Source: a virus. From it: DNA of 43,600 nt. Where the stretch lies: the IMG/VR virus record IMGVR_UViG_3300020467_000001, positions 1 through 43,600 of that record, one strand, 5' to 3'. Each line of letters starts with the position of its first letter. Position 1 is the first letter of the stretch. Below are positions 31,449-39,527 of the stretch, piece by piece. The notes below the pieces were generated by a model, which saw only the letters and a program-made list of their open reading frames with translations, was not told where the DNA came from and did no database searches. Both the position numbers and the translations under genes were made by a program.

Positions 31449-31618
31449 CTATTTCTATCTGCCAAGATCATGTGAATTAATCTTGTCTTGTCGTAATGAC
31501 TTGTTGTTCCTGCTAACTGTCTTAATTTCCTGTTTGGTAAATAACGCAAAAAGGAAGCGAACCCTTGTCCGGGCTTAGGACTTCGATAAACAAATAAAGA
31601 CCCTATAGCATTAAGCAC
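31442..31618 (-). CDS. Small protein with SAP/Rho-N-like helix pair, 58 aa
   Basis: 58 residues starting GTG at 31618, directly after the tail tube stop; ATG in the TAATG overlap leads to an early stop, so GTG is the only usable start. The second half NRKLRQLAGTTSHYDKTRLI resembles the helix-extended-loop-helix of SAP/Rho-N/LEM domains. Its end lies in the hairpin at 31427-31448. A small tail-region gene of unknown role; may be translationally coupled to tail tube. Confidence 0.62.
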   Translation of the reverse strand: MLNAIGSLFVYRSPKPGQGFASFLRYLPNRKLRQLAGTTSHYDKTRLIHMILADRNRG

Positions 31619-31619
31619 A

Positions 31620-32378
31620 TTAAGAAGATGAACTTAAGTCGAATGTTGGTGAGCCTGTTGGCCTAAATGCAATCTCAACCATTTGTGCATCATCTGGGTT
31701 AATGTTCCAACTTGCAGAAAGTAAAGCAGCATCCATTGAAATACTTCTGCTTAATGCTTCGGTTGATTGTTTATCTGTGTAAAGCCTAAATGCAGCTCCA
31801 ACTTGCTGACGTTGTAAAACATCTTCTACAAGTCTGTTAGATAAAGCAGCATCTTCGTCTGTAACATAAACACTTGCACTACCTGAACCATCAGCAAAGC
31901 CAGGAATATAAGCTTTAAATGGGGCTGTTTGTCCTACGGTTTGACCAATAGTAGTTACGTCAATTTCAGCCCTTGTTACTTCAAAAGACCATGATTGAAC
32001 TTGTCCAATGGCAGCGTAATCGTTGTAATAAACCTCAAATTCATTAGGAGCTGCTGCTGTTCCTACATCAGTTAGGTTTACATCAGATCCGCCATTAGTA
32101 GCAGAAACCTTTAAAGCTCCAGTACTTGCGGTGTAAGCACTAACGTAATAAGTAGTTCCAGCAGTTAAACCAGCAGGTAAAGTTCCTGTTCCTGCTCCTC
32201 CAGAAGAAGAATCAACAACTTTAAATTTAACTGGATCTCCTACTTTTAAATTTAAGTAGGATTGAACAACCATAGTTTCAGTGCCTATGGTGACATCAGA
32301 AGGCGAGAATGTCCCTGTTGTACCAGCAGGTTTGTAGTACAAAGCTCCAGACGTACCTGATAAAACAGTAACAGCCAT
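31620..32378 (-). CDS. Major tail tube protein
   Basis: 252 residues. Long beta-rich N-terminal part with a SPSDVTIGTETMVVQSYLNL strand set and a Ser/Gly/Thr-rich insertion domain (residues 55-100), then QVQSWSFEVTRAEIDVTTI and GSASVYVTDEDAALSNRLVE, the tail tube core. Sits after the tail terminator and before G/GT, as in lambda-like tails. The added insertion may be surface-exposed on the tail. Confidence 0.87.
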   Translation of the reverse strand: MAVTVLSGTSGALYYKPAGTTGTFSPSDVTIGTETMVVQSYLNLKVGDPVKFKVVDSSSGGAGTGTLPAGLTAGTTYYVSAYTASTGALKVSATNGGSDVNLTDVGTAAAPNEFEVYYNDYAAIGQVQSWSFEVTRAEIDVTTIGQTVGQTAPFKAYIPGFADGSGSASVYVTDEDAALSNRLVEDVLQRQQVGAAFRLYTDKQSTEALSRSISMDAALLSASWNINPDDAQMVEIAFRPTGSPTFDLSSSS

Positions 32379-32387
32379 TGGATTAGA

Positions 32388-32813
32388 TCAATCTAAGTAT
32401 GCGTCAAATGTAGCTGAGAATTGCGTTTGATAAAACGCTTCTTGCTCTGCTGGTTGTATTGTAGCTAATCCTGAACAAGGATCAAAAATAATACTACTGA
32501 ATTTAGCTCTGTCAAACTTATCTTTAATACGTTCTCCAATTGTTAAGTTTGCACCTGCCCCAACACCAGCAGGACTAAATACATTAATAACCAAAGTGCC
32601 TGTTTGACGGTTAAACGATTCCCCTGTCGCTGGTGCTTGTAATGTTGCATAATTATTAGTTCCAAATCTTAGAAAGACTTGCACCCAAGGAGTGTTGTTT
32701 GGTGGAGTAAATGGAGCGTTTTGATAGGCAACAGGATAAGCAGGACTTAATGCCATTTCTGTAGCAATACGTCCTTCTATGGCTGCTCTAACGTCATTAA
32801 AAGTGCTGCTCAT
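32388..32813 (-). CDS. Tail terminator protein (gpU-like)
   Basis: 141 residues. Helix NDVRAAIEGRIATEMALS, NTPWVQVFLRFGTNNYATL, and RQTGTLVINVFSPAGVG fit the tail terminator (lambda gpU type) fold. Placed between the gp10-like gene and the tube, overlapping the former by 4 bases. Stops tail polymerisation and joins tail to head. Confidence 0.82.
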   Translation of the reverse strand: MSSTFNDVRAAIEGRIATEMALSPAYPVAYQNAPFTPPNNTPWVQVFLRFGTNNYATLQAPATGESFNRQTGTLVINVFSPAGVGAGANLTIGERIKDKFDRAKFSSIIFDPCSGLATIQPAEQEAFYQTQFSATFDAYLD

Positions 32814-33220
32814 ACGCTTTCCTTACCAATTCGTTTTGCATTGATTTGAATCCAGCCTTGCATATCTTTTGCAATTTGCTGAATCCATCCAGCAGGTGCT
32901 TGTTTACTGTGTCCTGCTGCTAATGCTTCTGCATAGGGGAGTGAGTTATGAATTGTATAAGTATTACCAATTTTTTCATTTCCTACGGTGTAATTCATTC
33001 CCTTAGGAGGTTTTATTCCTGTTCCTTCTCCTCCGTTATATTCACCTGTTCCATTCTCTCCAATCTGCCAACTATTTTGAAAAGTTCCAAAATCAACAGG
33101 ACTTTCTTGCTTTAGCATTGTGTCTGTATGTAAGACAGCCTGACTAAGCAAAGCGTTCATCCTTTTCTCAATTACGAATGCAAATTTTTCAGGCTTTGGA
33201 CCTTTCCACTTAGCAGCCAT
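32810..33220 (-). CDS. HK97 gp10-like neck/tail completion protein
   Basis: 136 residues. SPVDFGTFQNSWQIG, then YTIHNSLPYAEALAAGHSKQ with APAGWIQQIAKDM at the end is the HK97 gp10 family pattern. A neck component linking head closure and tail terminator. First base overlaps the previous stop. Confidence 0.85.
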   Translation of the reverse strand: MAAKWKGPKPEKFAFVIEKRMNALLSQAVLHTDTMLKQESPVDFGTFQNSWQIGENGTGEYNGGEGTGIKPPKGMNYTVGNEKIGNTYTIHNSLPYAEALAAGHSKQAPAGWIQQIAKDMQGWIQINAKRIGKESV

Positions 33221-33579
33221 TACAACCTCAGAATTAGTTCATAACTAATAGCAGTATTACCTTGCTCTGTTGTTTCAACTCGAATTATTTGATAAACCTT
33301 AGAACTAATAACAACACGATCTGAAACTGTTGGAGTGTAGTCCAAATCAGAAGCAGCAATTGTTAACCGTTTATCAGTTGCTTTTACTAAATCATCAACT
33401 TGTCTTGCAATAACACCTTCAACAAATCCTTTAACAGTTGTATCTGCTGTTGTTTCTCCCATCGTTCCAGTTGCCGTGTTATAAGCACTTCCTGTAACTT
33501 TACGAATTGTTACATCACCACCAACGGCTTTAAGAACTTTCTTTGCAGCTTTCCTAAAGCCTTTAGGTTTTACAGCCAT
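33220..33579 (-). CDS. Head closure (stopper) protein
   Basis: 119 residues. Very basic N-terminus (KPKGFRKAAKKVLKAVGG), then beta pattern VTIRKVTGSAYNTATGTMGE and DYTPTVSDRVVISSKVYQII, which fits head closure proteins of the gp16/gpFII type. Located between adaptor genes and gp10-like gene. Confidence 0.75.
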   Translation of the reverse strand: MAVKPKGFRKAAKKVLKAVGGDVTIRKVTGSAYNTATGTMGETTADTTVKGFVEGVIARQVDDLVKATDKRLTIAASDLDYTPTVSDRVVISSKVYQIIRVETTEQGNTAISYELILRL

Positions 33580-33815
33580 TAGATTCTGTAAGCAATAAGT
33601 GACCCTGCACTTGTTTGAGTAATGCTTGTAAAGATTCCTTCAATGTCTGTGCTTGCTTTTAAATCAATTCCAGAAACAGTCGAAGAACCATTTTTAGTGA
33701 CATTTGAAGAAACTAAAGTAACAGTTGAATCTGTTAAACAAGTAATTTTTCCAAACCTCCCAGTATGGGCGTTTGTATCTGTGATGATGATTGCAGCAGG
33801 ATAAGAGATTCCCAT
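33579..33815 (-). CDS. Small beta-rich neck-region protein, 78 aa
   Basis: 78 residues: Ile/Thr/Ser/Val-rich strands (PAAIIITDTNAHTGRFGKIT), no charges clustered. TAATG overlap with the adaptor stop. Size and position suggest a neck or head decoration part, similar small genes occur here in related cyanophage siphoviruses (from memory). Function not known. Confidence 0.68.
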   Translation of the reverse strand: MGISYPAAIIITDTNAHTGRFGKITCLTDSTVTLVSSNVTKNGSSTVSGIDLKASTDIEGIFTSITQTSAGSLIAYRI

Positions 33816-34375
33816 TAGCTTCTTTTTACAGCAATGTTTCCAGGTCCACTAATTCTAATGCCTGTGAAGTATCTTTCAAACATTGGTGGGACACGATCAG
33901 CACCAACAGCACCATAATTATTAGGAGTTGCATCCAAAGATCCAACTTTAATGTTCTGATAATCTTCTAATCCACTAAGTCCTAAACCATCTTTATTGTT
34001 ATTCAAATAAACAGCTAAAACTGCTAATGCTTTTTTTATTTGGTCTGGAATTTCTGTGTCTGTAAAATAATCTGTTGTTATACGAAAAGGAAAACCAGTT
34101 GCATAAGTATTGATATAAGTATCAGGTTTTCTTACTCCTGTTCGAGGCCATTGCAAAGCTTGTGTATCTGTTGCCCTTGCACCTAAAAATCTTTCACGGT
34201 CAATCCGTTGAGTTGCTGAATATAAAGCTCTATTTTTTTGGTCAGTTGTAGCAGTTCCCCAAGCAACAACATCATCATCTTCCATCAGACCATCAATAAG
34301 ATCTTGTGTATCAGAAAGACTTAAATAACTGTTTGCGTTAGCTGCTCCTGCTGTCGCTACTATCGTTATTGCCAT
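33815..34375 (-). CDS. Head-tail connector (adaptor) protein
   Basis: 186 residues from ATG 34375; an in-frame TTG at 34429 would only add sequence that is antisense-like to the previous gene's better frame. SYLSLSDTQDLIDGLMEDDD, KNRALYSATQRIDRERFLG and DQIKKALAVLAVYLNNNKDG form the helical adaptor (gp6/gp15-like, also annotated DnaT-like) core. Connects portal to stopper. Confidence 0.8.
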   Translation of the reverse strand: MAITIVATAGAANANSYLSLSDTQDLIDGLMEDDDVVAWGTATTDQKNRALYSATQRIDRERFLGARATDTQALQWPRTGVRKPDTYINTYATGFPFRITTDYFTDTEIPDQIKKALAVLAVYLNNNKDGLGLSGLEDYQNIKVGSLDATPNNYGAVGADRVPPMFERYFTGIRISGPGNIAVKRS

Positions 34376-34496
34376 TAGAAGAAACTTTAGTTTTACGCTT
34401 TTTTTTGGGCTTTGGTTTAGGAGTTTCAACAGAAATAGAGGCCGCTTTTTCGGCAGCCTCTCTTTCTTTCATCCGCCTAAATGCGAACATTCCCAT
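34338..34496 (-). CDS. Small Lys-rich head-region protein, 52 aa
   Basis: 52 residues, ATG 34496 in a TAATG overlap with the decoration gene. Begins MGMFAFRRMKEREAAEKAAS and continues with KPKPKKKRKTKV and a Ser/Asn tail. Small Ala/Lys-rich proteins starting with an aromatic-Arg segment are common just before the adaptor in phage head operons. Overlaps the adaptor by 38 bases in another frame. Perhaps capsid- or portal-associated. Confidence 0.65.
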   Translation of the reverse strand: MGMFAFRRMKEREAAEKAASISVETPKPKPKKKRKTKVSSNGNNDSSDSRSS

Positions 34497-34861
34497 TAGC
34501 TAGATGCACCCTTTAAGAGTACGAAGTTAATGACAATTGCTTGGCTTAAAGAACCGCCGGAAACATTTCCAACAGTAACTTTAAAAGAACCAGCCGCTAC
34601 AGCAGAAACATTAACTGTGTATGCACCAGCAGTTCCAGCAGACCCATGACAGGCATAAGGAACATCAGTTGCAGCTACACGGTCATTAGTAACTGTGAAA
34701 GTGGCTTCTGCTCCGTCACCAAGAGCAGCATTGTTCATTGTGATCTGGCCTGACTCAGTATTGAGTGTGACTCCAGTTGTTTTGTTAGTCGCTTGAGTAA
34801 CAGTTCCACCAGTAGTAGGACCAACGGCCTTACCAGCAGTAACTTCAAATTTAGATGGCAT
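34496..34861 (-). CDS. Head decoration-like protein
   Basis: 121 residues. Regular beta pattern: ESGQITMNNAALGDGAEATF, TVTNDRVAATDV, AYTVNVSAVAAGSFKVTVGN, then LSQAIVINFVLLKG. Immunoglobulin- or fibre-like strand repeats directly downstream of the major capsid gene suggest a capsid surface decoration or head fibre protein; from memory similar proteins occur in marine phages. Confidence 0.7.
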   Translation of the reverse strand: MPSKFEVTAGKAVGPTTGGTVTQATNKTTGVTLNTESGQITMNNAALGDGAEATFTVTNDRVAATDVPYACHGSAGTAGAYTVNVSAVAAGSFKVTVGNVSGGSLSQAIVINFVLLKGASS

Positions 34862-34873
34862 TAGTTTTTACCT

Positions 34874-35899
34874 CTAATCCTGATTGGATACGTTAGTTGC
34901 TCTAACGATTCCGATATTCTTTTGCTCGTAGACCTTCGACCAGTTGCCTACTGTTTCTAGTTGAGCACGAGTTGGGTTAACAGTAGTTACTGCCCACTTA
35001 GTCCCAACAGTGTGATATGTGTAATGCAAATCAACAGCCATAGCGTCTGATTTAGCAAGAATATCTCTATCAGTTTCTGTGCTTAAACCTGCTTGCTCAC
35101 CAGATGCAATTGATCCAGGTGTAAAGAAGTAGGTTGAGTACTCGGTAGAAGCACCAGAACCAGTAGTTGCAACGTCATCAGAAACGATAACTCGAAGCCC
35201 GCAATATGTAGGAACCGAGCCATTGCCGCCATAAGCAGGAGCAATAGAACCACCAGAAGCAGTTGCAGTTGCGTTTGTGTCAGAGGCAAGAACATAGTCA
35301 ACTAACTTACGTTCTACTAAGTCGTAATACACTTTTGAGTGCATACAAACAGCAGAAAGTTGATCACCAGCATCACCAAGAATTGATTTTGCTTTTGCAA
35401 CATGCTTTGGACTTAAAGCTGTTGGAGTGTCACCACTTTCTGAGTCAATGCAATTAGCAAATAAAGCAGAATTACTGTCATTTGCATTAATTGAACCAAA
35501 AACTCCAGAAAGAACTGAAAGTAAATCTTTTTGTCTTTGGTTAGCAATATAAGCACCAACTTTTGAACCAATAGCAGCCATAGGATCAGATCCAGCAGCT
35601 AAAGCAGCCAAGTCTCTTGCTTCCCATGCACGACCTCTATGAAGAATCACAGAAATCTGCTTATCAGCCTGAATTTTTCCAGGTGTTAAAGAAGTGCTAT
35701 CACTTAGAACTTCAAAATCTCCAGAAAGGTTTGCTTTCCAGAATGGAACGTTAACAAAATCACCACCTTCAGTCGCATTAAGCTCAGCCATTGGTTGAAC
35801 CACACCGCTAGCCAAAAAGGCATCACGCTGAGTTGTTTGCTCAATCAAATACGGCGTAAAGACCTCAGGAATGATTACGTCCGACCTTACGGTGGCCAT
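34874..35899 (-). CDS. Major capsid protein
   Basis: 341 residues. IIPEVFTPYLIEQTTQRDAF, WKANLSGDFEVLSDSTSLT, ISVILHRGRAWEARDLAALA and KHVAKAKSILGDAGDQLSAV are the pattern of an HK97-fold coat protein without a prodomain; a separate scaffold gene lies upstream. Spacing of 79 bases to the scaffold stop may hold its own ribosome-loading signal. Confidence 0.9.
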   Translation of the reverse strand: MATVRSDVIIPEVFTPYLIEQTTQRDAFLASGVVQPMAELNATEGGDFVNVPFWKANLSGDFEVLSDSTSLTPGKIQADKQISVILHRGRAWEARDLAALAAGSDPMAAIGSKVGAYIANQRQKDLLSVLSGVFGSINANDSNSALFANCIDSESGDTPTALSPKHVAKAKSILGDAGDQLSAVCMHSKVYYDLVERKLVDYVLASDTNATATASGGSIAPAYGGNGSVPTYCGLRVIVSDDVATTGSGASTEYSTYFFTPGSIASGEQAGLSTETDRDILAKSDAMAVDLHYTYHTVGTKWAVTTVNPTRAQLETVGNWSKVYEQKNIGIVRATNVSNQD

Positions 35900-35978
35900 A
35901 AAAATTACAAGAAATTAGTTTTACGGTGTGGGTCACAAACCCTTACGGCTCAGCACAACTTTGCCTTATGCAAATATA

Positions 35979-36659
35979 TTAGCGTTTAACTGAGTTTTTC
36001 AAGCGATCATATAGATCTTTATCTGTTCTGTATAGCCTCATTTGCTCTGTAATATTAAAACTTTCTTGTGCAAATGGATTTTTAGTTCCAGCAGGAATTT
36101 CCCCTCCACTAGATCGACCAGCAGGAGCACCACTACCTTGCGGTTTTGGTTGTTTTAAAATGTAATCAGGCAACTTTCCTTTTGCCCACTCATTAACAGG
36201 TGTTCTTTCGTATCCATCAACAACAACAGGAACACCATTATCAACTTCAATTTTGTCTTTAGGCAAGAAATTATTTAAGACTAAAGTTGGATCATGTACT
36301 ATTTCCGCCAAGGTTTGTAAGGCGGGGGAAATAAGTTCCAGCTCTCGAACTTTTGTTTCAAGTTCTGTAATTTTTTTATCTTTTTCGGCTGATCTTTCTC
36401 TGTATTGTTCCTCAAGTTTTGATCTGGCTTCTGTATATTTTCCTTGTTTTTCAAGTTCAAGTTGTTCAGCATTGTTTTTAAAATCAATTAAGGCTTGAAC
36501 ATCAACATCAGGAGGAACAGCTTTTGCTTTTTCTCTTGCTTTTTTGTAATCATCTAAAAGCTCAGCGTTTTTTTTACGCATTGCATCTAGTTCGGCTTTA
36601 AGATTCTCTTTTTCAGAATCAACAGCTTGCTCCACAGGAGCAGTTGTTTCGTCAGGCAT
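35979..36659 (-). CDS. Capsid scaffolding protein
   Basis: 226 residues from ATG 36659 (GTG 36668 also in frame). Long coiled coil (about residues 15-115: KENLKAELDAMRKKNAELLD, SKLEEQYRERSAEKDKKITE), a Pro/Gly linker, and a helical C-terminus (FNITEQMRLYRTDKDLYDRL) that would bind the shell. No protease motif. Position right before the capsid gene is standard. Confidence 0.87.
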   Translation of the reverse strand: MPDETTAPVEQAVDSEKENLKAELDAMRKKNAELLDDYKKAREKAKAVPPDVDVQALIDFKNNAEQLELEKQGKYTEARSKLEEQYRERSAEKDKKITELETKVRELELISPALQTLAEIVHDPTLVLNNFLPKDKIEVDNGVPVVVDGYERTPVNEWAKGKLPDYILKQPKPQGSGAPAGRSSGGEIPAGTKNPFAQESFNITEQMRLYRTDKDLYDRLKNSVKR

Positions 36660-36697
36660 AAAAACCACAAGTTTTGTGAGCTAGCGTAGCAACTGCA

Positions 36698-36726
36698 TTT
36701 GCAAAAGTCACTAATCTTATTAAGAT
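36698..36726 (+). promoter_or_regulatory. Early-type promoter inside the late region
   Basis: TTTGCA (36698-36703) - N17 - TAAGAT (36721-36726), with the perfect palindrome ATCTTATTAAGAT at 36714-36726. Same layout as the early promoters. It points rightward against late transcription. Confidence 0.72.
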
Positions 36727-36738
36727 AGAGAAAAACTA

Positions 36739-36903
36739 ATGGCAAAAGAAAAACGTGACTCAAGCCGTTTTACAGATGTAAATATTGGCTATTCTGTTGA
36801 CACAGAAGATAAAAGAACAAAAAAGGAAATTTTGAAAGATATGGAAAAAAATGGAGTTAAAGTTATTCGTGCATCAAAAAGACCTCCTGAAGCTTCTTTT
36901 TAA
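36739..36903 (+). CDS. Lone rightward small gene in the late operon, 54 aa
   Basis: 54 residues: KEKRDSSRFTDVNIGYSVDT, then EILKDMEKNGVKVIRASKRP and PPEASF at the end. Highly charged, no membrane segment, not recognised. It has its own palindromic promoter and reads against all neighbours for 16 kb. Its TAA overlaps the stop of the MuF gene (TTAA 36900-36903). Behaves like a moron or early gene placed inside the structural block. Confidence 0.68.
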   Translation: MAKEKRDSSRFTDVNIGYSVDTEDKRTKKEILKDMEKNGVKVIRASKRPPEASF

Positions 36904-39527
36904 AGAGCTTGTAAAATAATTTCTGTAAAAGTAAATTCTTCTCCCATTTCTTCAAATTCTGTTGTTTTTACAGATTGGACTTTGTAACGAACACCTCTAG
37001 GTTGAAGGATTTCTCTTTCTCCTAATCCATTCCAAGGTTCAATAGATGTTCCATATTTATTTACTTGCTTAATAAGAACTTGATTATTTTTTAATTCATT
37101 TGACATAAAATCACCAGCAACTCGTCTTGAAGCAGACCAACTTTCCATTGCTAAACTAGGATCTCCATTTTTATATGAATCAATAACTGATTCAACAACT
37201 TTGAAATCATCAAAAGCCATACCTCTAAAAATAGTTCCATCAGGTTCAATTTGATTTGGTAATAAGTCTTCTGGTAATCCCTTCCACTTTGGATTTTTAG
37301 AAATAAAGTCTTCCATTTTGTCGGCATCTCTAGCCCATGTACTTTGGATAGAAGATGCTTTTGCTTTTGTTTTTCCTAATTCAGTTCTAGTTTTAAACCT
37401 TTTTAAGGTTTGAACTTGTCCAGGATTTAATTGTGCTCCAACAGCTTTTGCTTGTTGAATTTGAACACCACGAAGTTCTTGATAATCTTTTCCAGCCCAT
37501 TCACCTATTAGTTCTTGAGTTTTTGTATATTGCGCTTTTGTTAAGCCAACATCTTCAGCATTAGGTTTGAAAAATAAATCTCTTGTTGTTTTCTTTCCTT
37601 TAGCAGATTGTTTCCGAACAGAACTTTTATTTGATTCAATTGCAAGATTTCTATCAAGCAAACTAGGATCATCCCATCTTCTAATGTCACGTTGAATAAC
37701 TTTTTTAGGCTCTAATGCTTTTTGTGCTGCTTTATCAAATTTAGTTTGTAATTTAGCAATTTTAGCATCTTCAATTCTTCTTGCTAATTGTTTAGGAGTA
37801 ATTGTTTTTGCTTGACCTTTAGGAATGTATTTTTGATTAAGTCCTAAAGATTTAAACCCTTCCCAATATGTTTTTTTATCTTTACTGTCAAGCTTTAAAC
37901 CTTTTAAGAAATTAATTTCATCTTGATCTACTTGAGAAAGCTTACTAAAGCTTGCAACTTCAGATACGGCAGTCTTTTTAAGGTTTGATTTGATTTCTTT
38001 TTCTATTAATTGTTTTTGTTCAGGTGTTATAGGTACAAGTTTAATAGGTTTTTTAGTTTTCAATACGGAATTAACTGCATTTAATTCAGATAAAGATTGA
38101 TTGTATTGTTTCGATCCTTTTGTGCTTGTTTGTATAGATTGTTCTAAAAATGTTTTAATATTTGTTAATTCATTTTTACTAAAGTTTTTTATTTCATTTT
38201 TATAGGATTCATCTATTACAAGTGCTTTTGGTTTGGTTTTTGTTTTTAGTTTTATATCTTCTGGATTTCCATATCTCTTTTGCAATTGAGCCAAAGAAAC
38301 TTCTGTATTGTCTTCTCTAATTAATTTCTTTAATGCTTGGTCGGGACCATATTTGTTAGACAAGCGATTAAAATATTTTGCTTTTTGTTCTCCTAATGCT
38401 GCAATCTGTTCTTTGCCAGGTTTAAATTTTGATCCTTTTACACGTTCACCATATAACCATTTTCCATAAGTTGTATTAGCAGGAACAGGACCATCTGCAC
38501 TTGCTCTTTTCCCTACAGGCGGTGGAGTAAATCCCCATTTTTTATAATTAACAACAGCAACAGTTGTAGACCTACAACCAAAATGCTGAGGAGGCACTGG
38601 ACCTTGATTGTATTTAAAAACTTGACCATCTAAATCTCTACAAACAGGAGAAGTTCTTGAATCTAAAGTAGCTACATAACGATATTCTTCAGTCACATCA
38701 GGATTGGCTTTATAAACAGCTTGGCTTGCTGTATTTGTAACTTGATTAACAGTTGTTCTAACAATTGTTGTGACTTGACTATTTGCTCTTTTTGTTACGG
38801 CTCCTCCTTGTGCAAGTAACTGACTTAAACTACCTTTTTGATCTTTTTGTAAGTTTCCTACTAACTCTTTAACAATTTCAGGCGTTGTATTTCCAGACAA
38901 AAGACCAGTTCTAACAACTTGATTTAATCGTTTTGCTTCTGCTGCTGCTAACTCACGAAATGACTTTTTAACAGTATTTCCATTAGGTAAAGTTATTGTT
39001 TGTCCTTCTTTTGCTGTTAATTTAAAAGTTCCTTGTGGTGCTTTTGCTCCTGCTAAATCACTTCTTAAAACAGAAAGGTTTAAAGCTGTTGGATCTGTAT
39101 TTACAACAGACTTAGCAAATGACGGACTAACAGCAACAGACCTTACAGAATATCCAATTTCATTTACAATTTTTTCTGTCATCCCTTTAGGAATTGAATT
39201 TTTTATTTGTTTTTCAATAAAACCTGCTTGAACATTTGCAACACCTTCTAGTTCACTAATTAATTCTTGAACACTTCCATCCGCCCATGTGTTTAAGCTC
39301 TCTTTTGTTTGTTTAATTAATGCTCTTAATCTTGCTGTTTTATAAGCAGGGCGTTCATTTAATGGTTGCTTTTCTATTTTTTCTAATTGTTCAACAGCCT
39401 TAAGAATTACATTGTTATATGAAGTAACAAGCTTTTTAGAAACACTATTACTAAAACGATTTAGATCTATTGCATTGCGGTAAAACGCAGCAGGTATTCC
39501 ATCCCCAACAGGAACAGTAGTTGACAT
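36900..39527 (-). CDS. MuF minor head protein fused to ADP-ribosyltransferase
   Basis: 875 residues. Residues about 190-330 are the MuF/SPP1 gp7 domain (VTTIVRTTVNQVTNTASQAV; SPVCRDLDGQ; PPQHFGCRS). A long Lys-rich helical middle follows (350-720). The C-terminal 120 residues have the R-S-E layout of mono-ADP-ribosyltransferases: Arg768 in TIFRGM, SWSAS at 796-800, and Glu837-Arg-Glu839 in GEREILQPRGVRYKV. Such MuF-linked enzymes are thought to be packed in the head and injected to modify host proteins. Directly follows portal. Confidence 0.85.
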   Translation of the reverse strand: MSTTVPVGDGIPAAFYRNAIDLNRFSNSVSKKLVTSYNNVILKAVEQLEKIEKQPLNERPAYKTARLRALIKQTKESLNTWADGSVQELISELEGVANVQAGFIEKQIKNSIPKGMTEKIVNEIGYSVRSVAVSPSFAKSVVNTDPTALNLSVLRSDLAGAKAPQGTFKLTAKEGQTITLPNGNTVKKSFRELAAAEAKRLNQVVRTGLLSGNTTPEIVKELVGNLQKDQKGSLSQLLAQGGAVTKRANSQVTTIVRTTVNQVTNTASQAVYKANPDVTEEYRYVATLDSRTSPVCRDLDGQVFKYNQGPVPPQHFGCRSTTVAVVNYKKWGFTPPPVGKRASADGPVPANTTYGKWLYGERVKGSKFKPGKEQIAALGEQKAKYFNRLSNKYGPDQALKKLIREDNTEVSLAQLQKRYGNPEDIKLKTKTKPKALVIDESYKNEIKNFSKNELTNIKTFLEQSIQTSTKGSKQYNQSLSELNAVNSVLKTKKPIKLVPITPEQKQLIEKEIKSNLKKTAVSEVASFSKLSQVDQDEINFLKGLKLDSKDKKTYWEGFKSLGLNQKYIPKGQAKTITPKQLARRIEDAKIAKLQTKFDKAAQKALEPKKVIQRDIRRWDDPSLLDRNLAIESNKSSVRKQSAKGKKTTRDLFFKPNAEDVGLTKAQYTKTQELIGEWAGKDYQELRGVQIQQAKAVGAQLNPGQVQTLKRFKTRTELGKTKAKASSIQSTWARDADKMEDFISKNPKWKGLPEDLLPNQIEPDGTIFRGMAFDDFKVVESVIDSYKNGDPSLAMESWSASRRVAGDFMSNELKNNQVLIKQVNKYGTSIEPWNGLGEREILQPRGVRYKVQSVKTTEFEEMGEEFTFTEIILQAL

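Noticed and set aside
31449-31619. Possible tRNA, because the leftward strand has GGGTTCGCTTCC
   Set aside because: No acceptor or anticodon stem can be formed around it; a good 58-codon gene covers the stretch.
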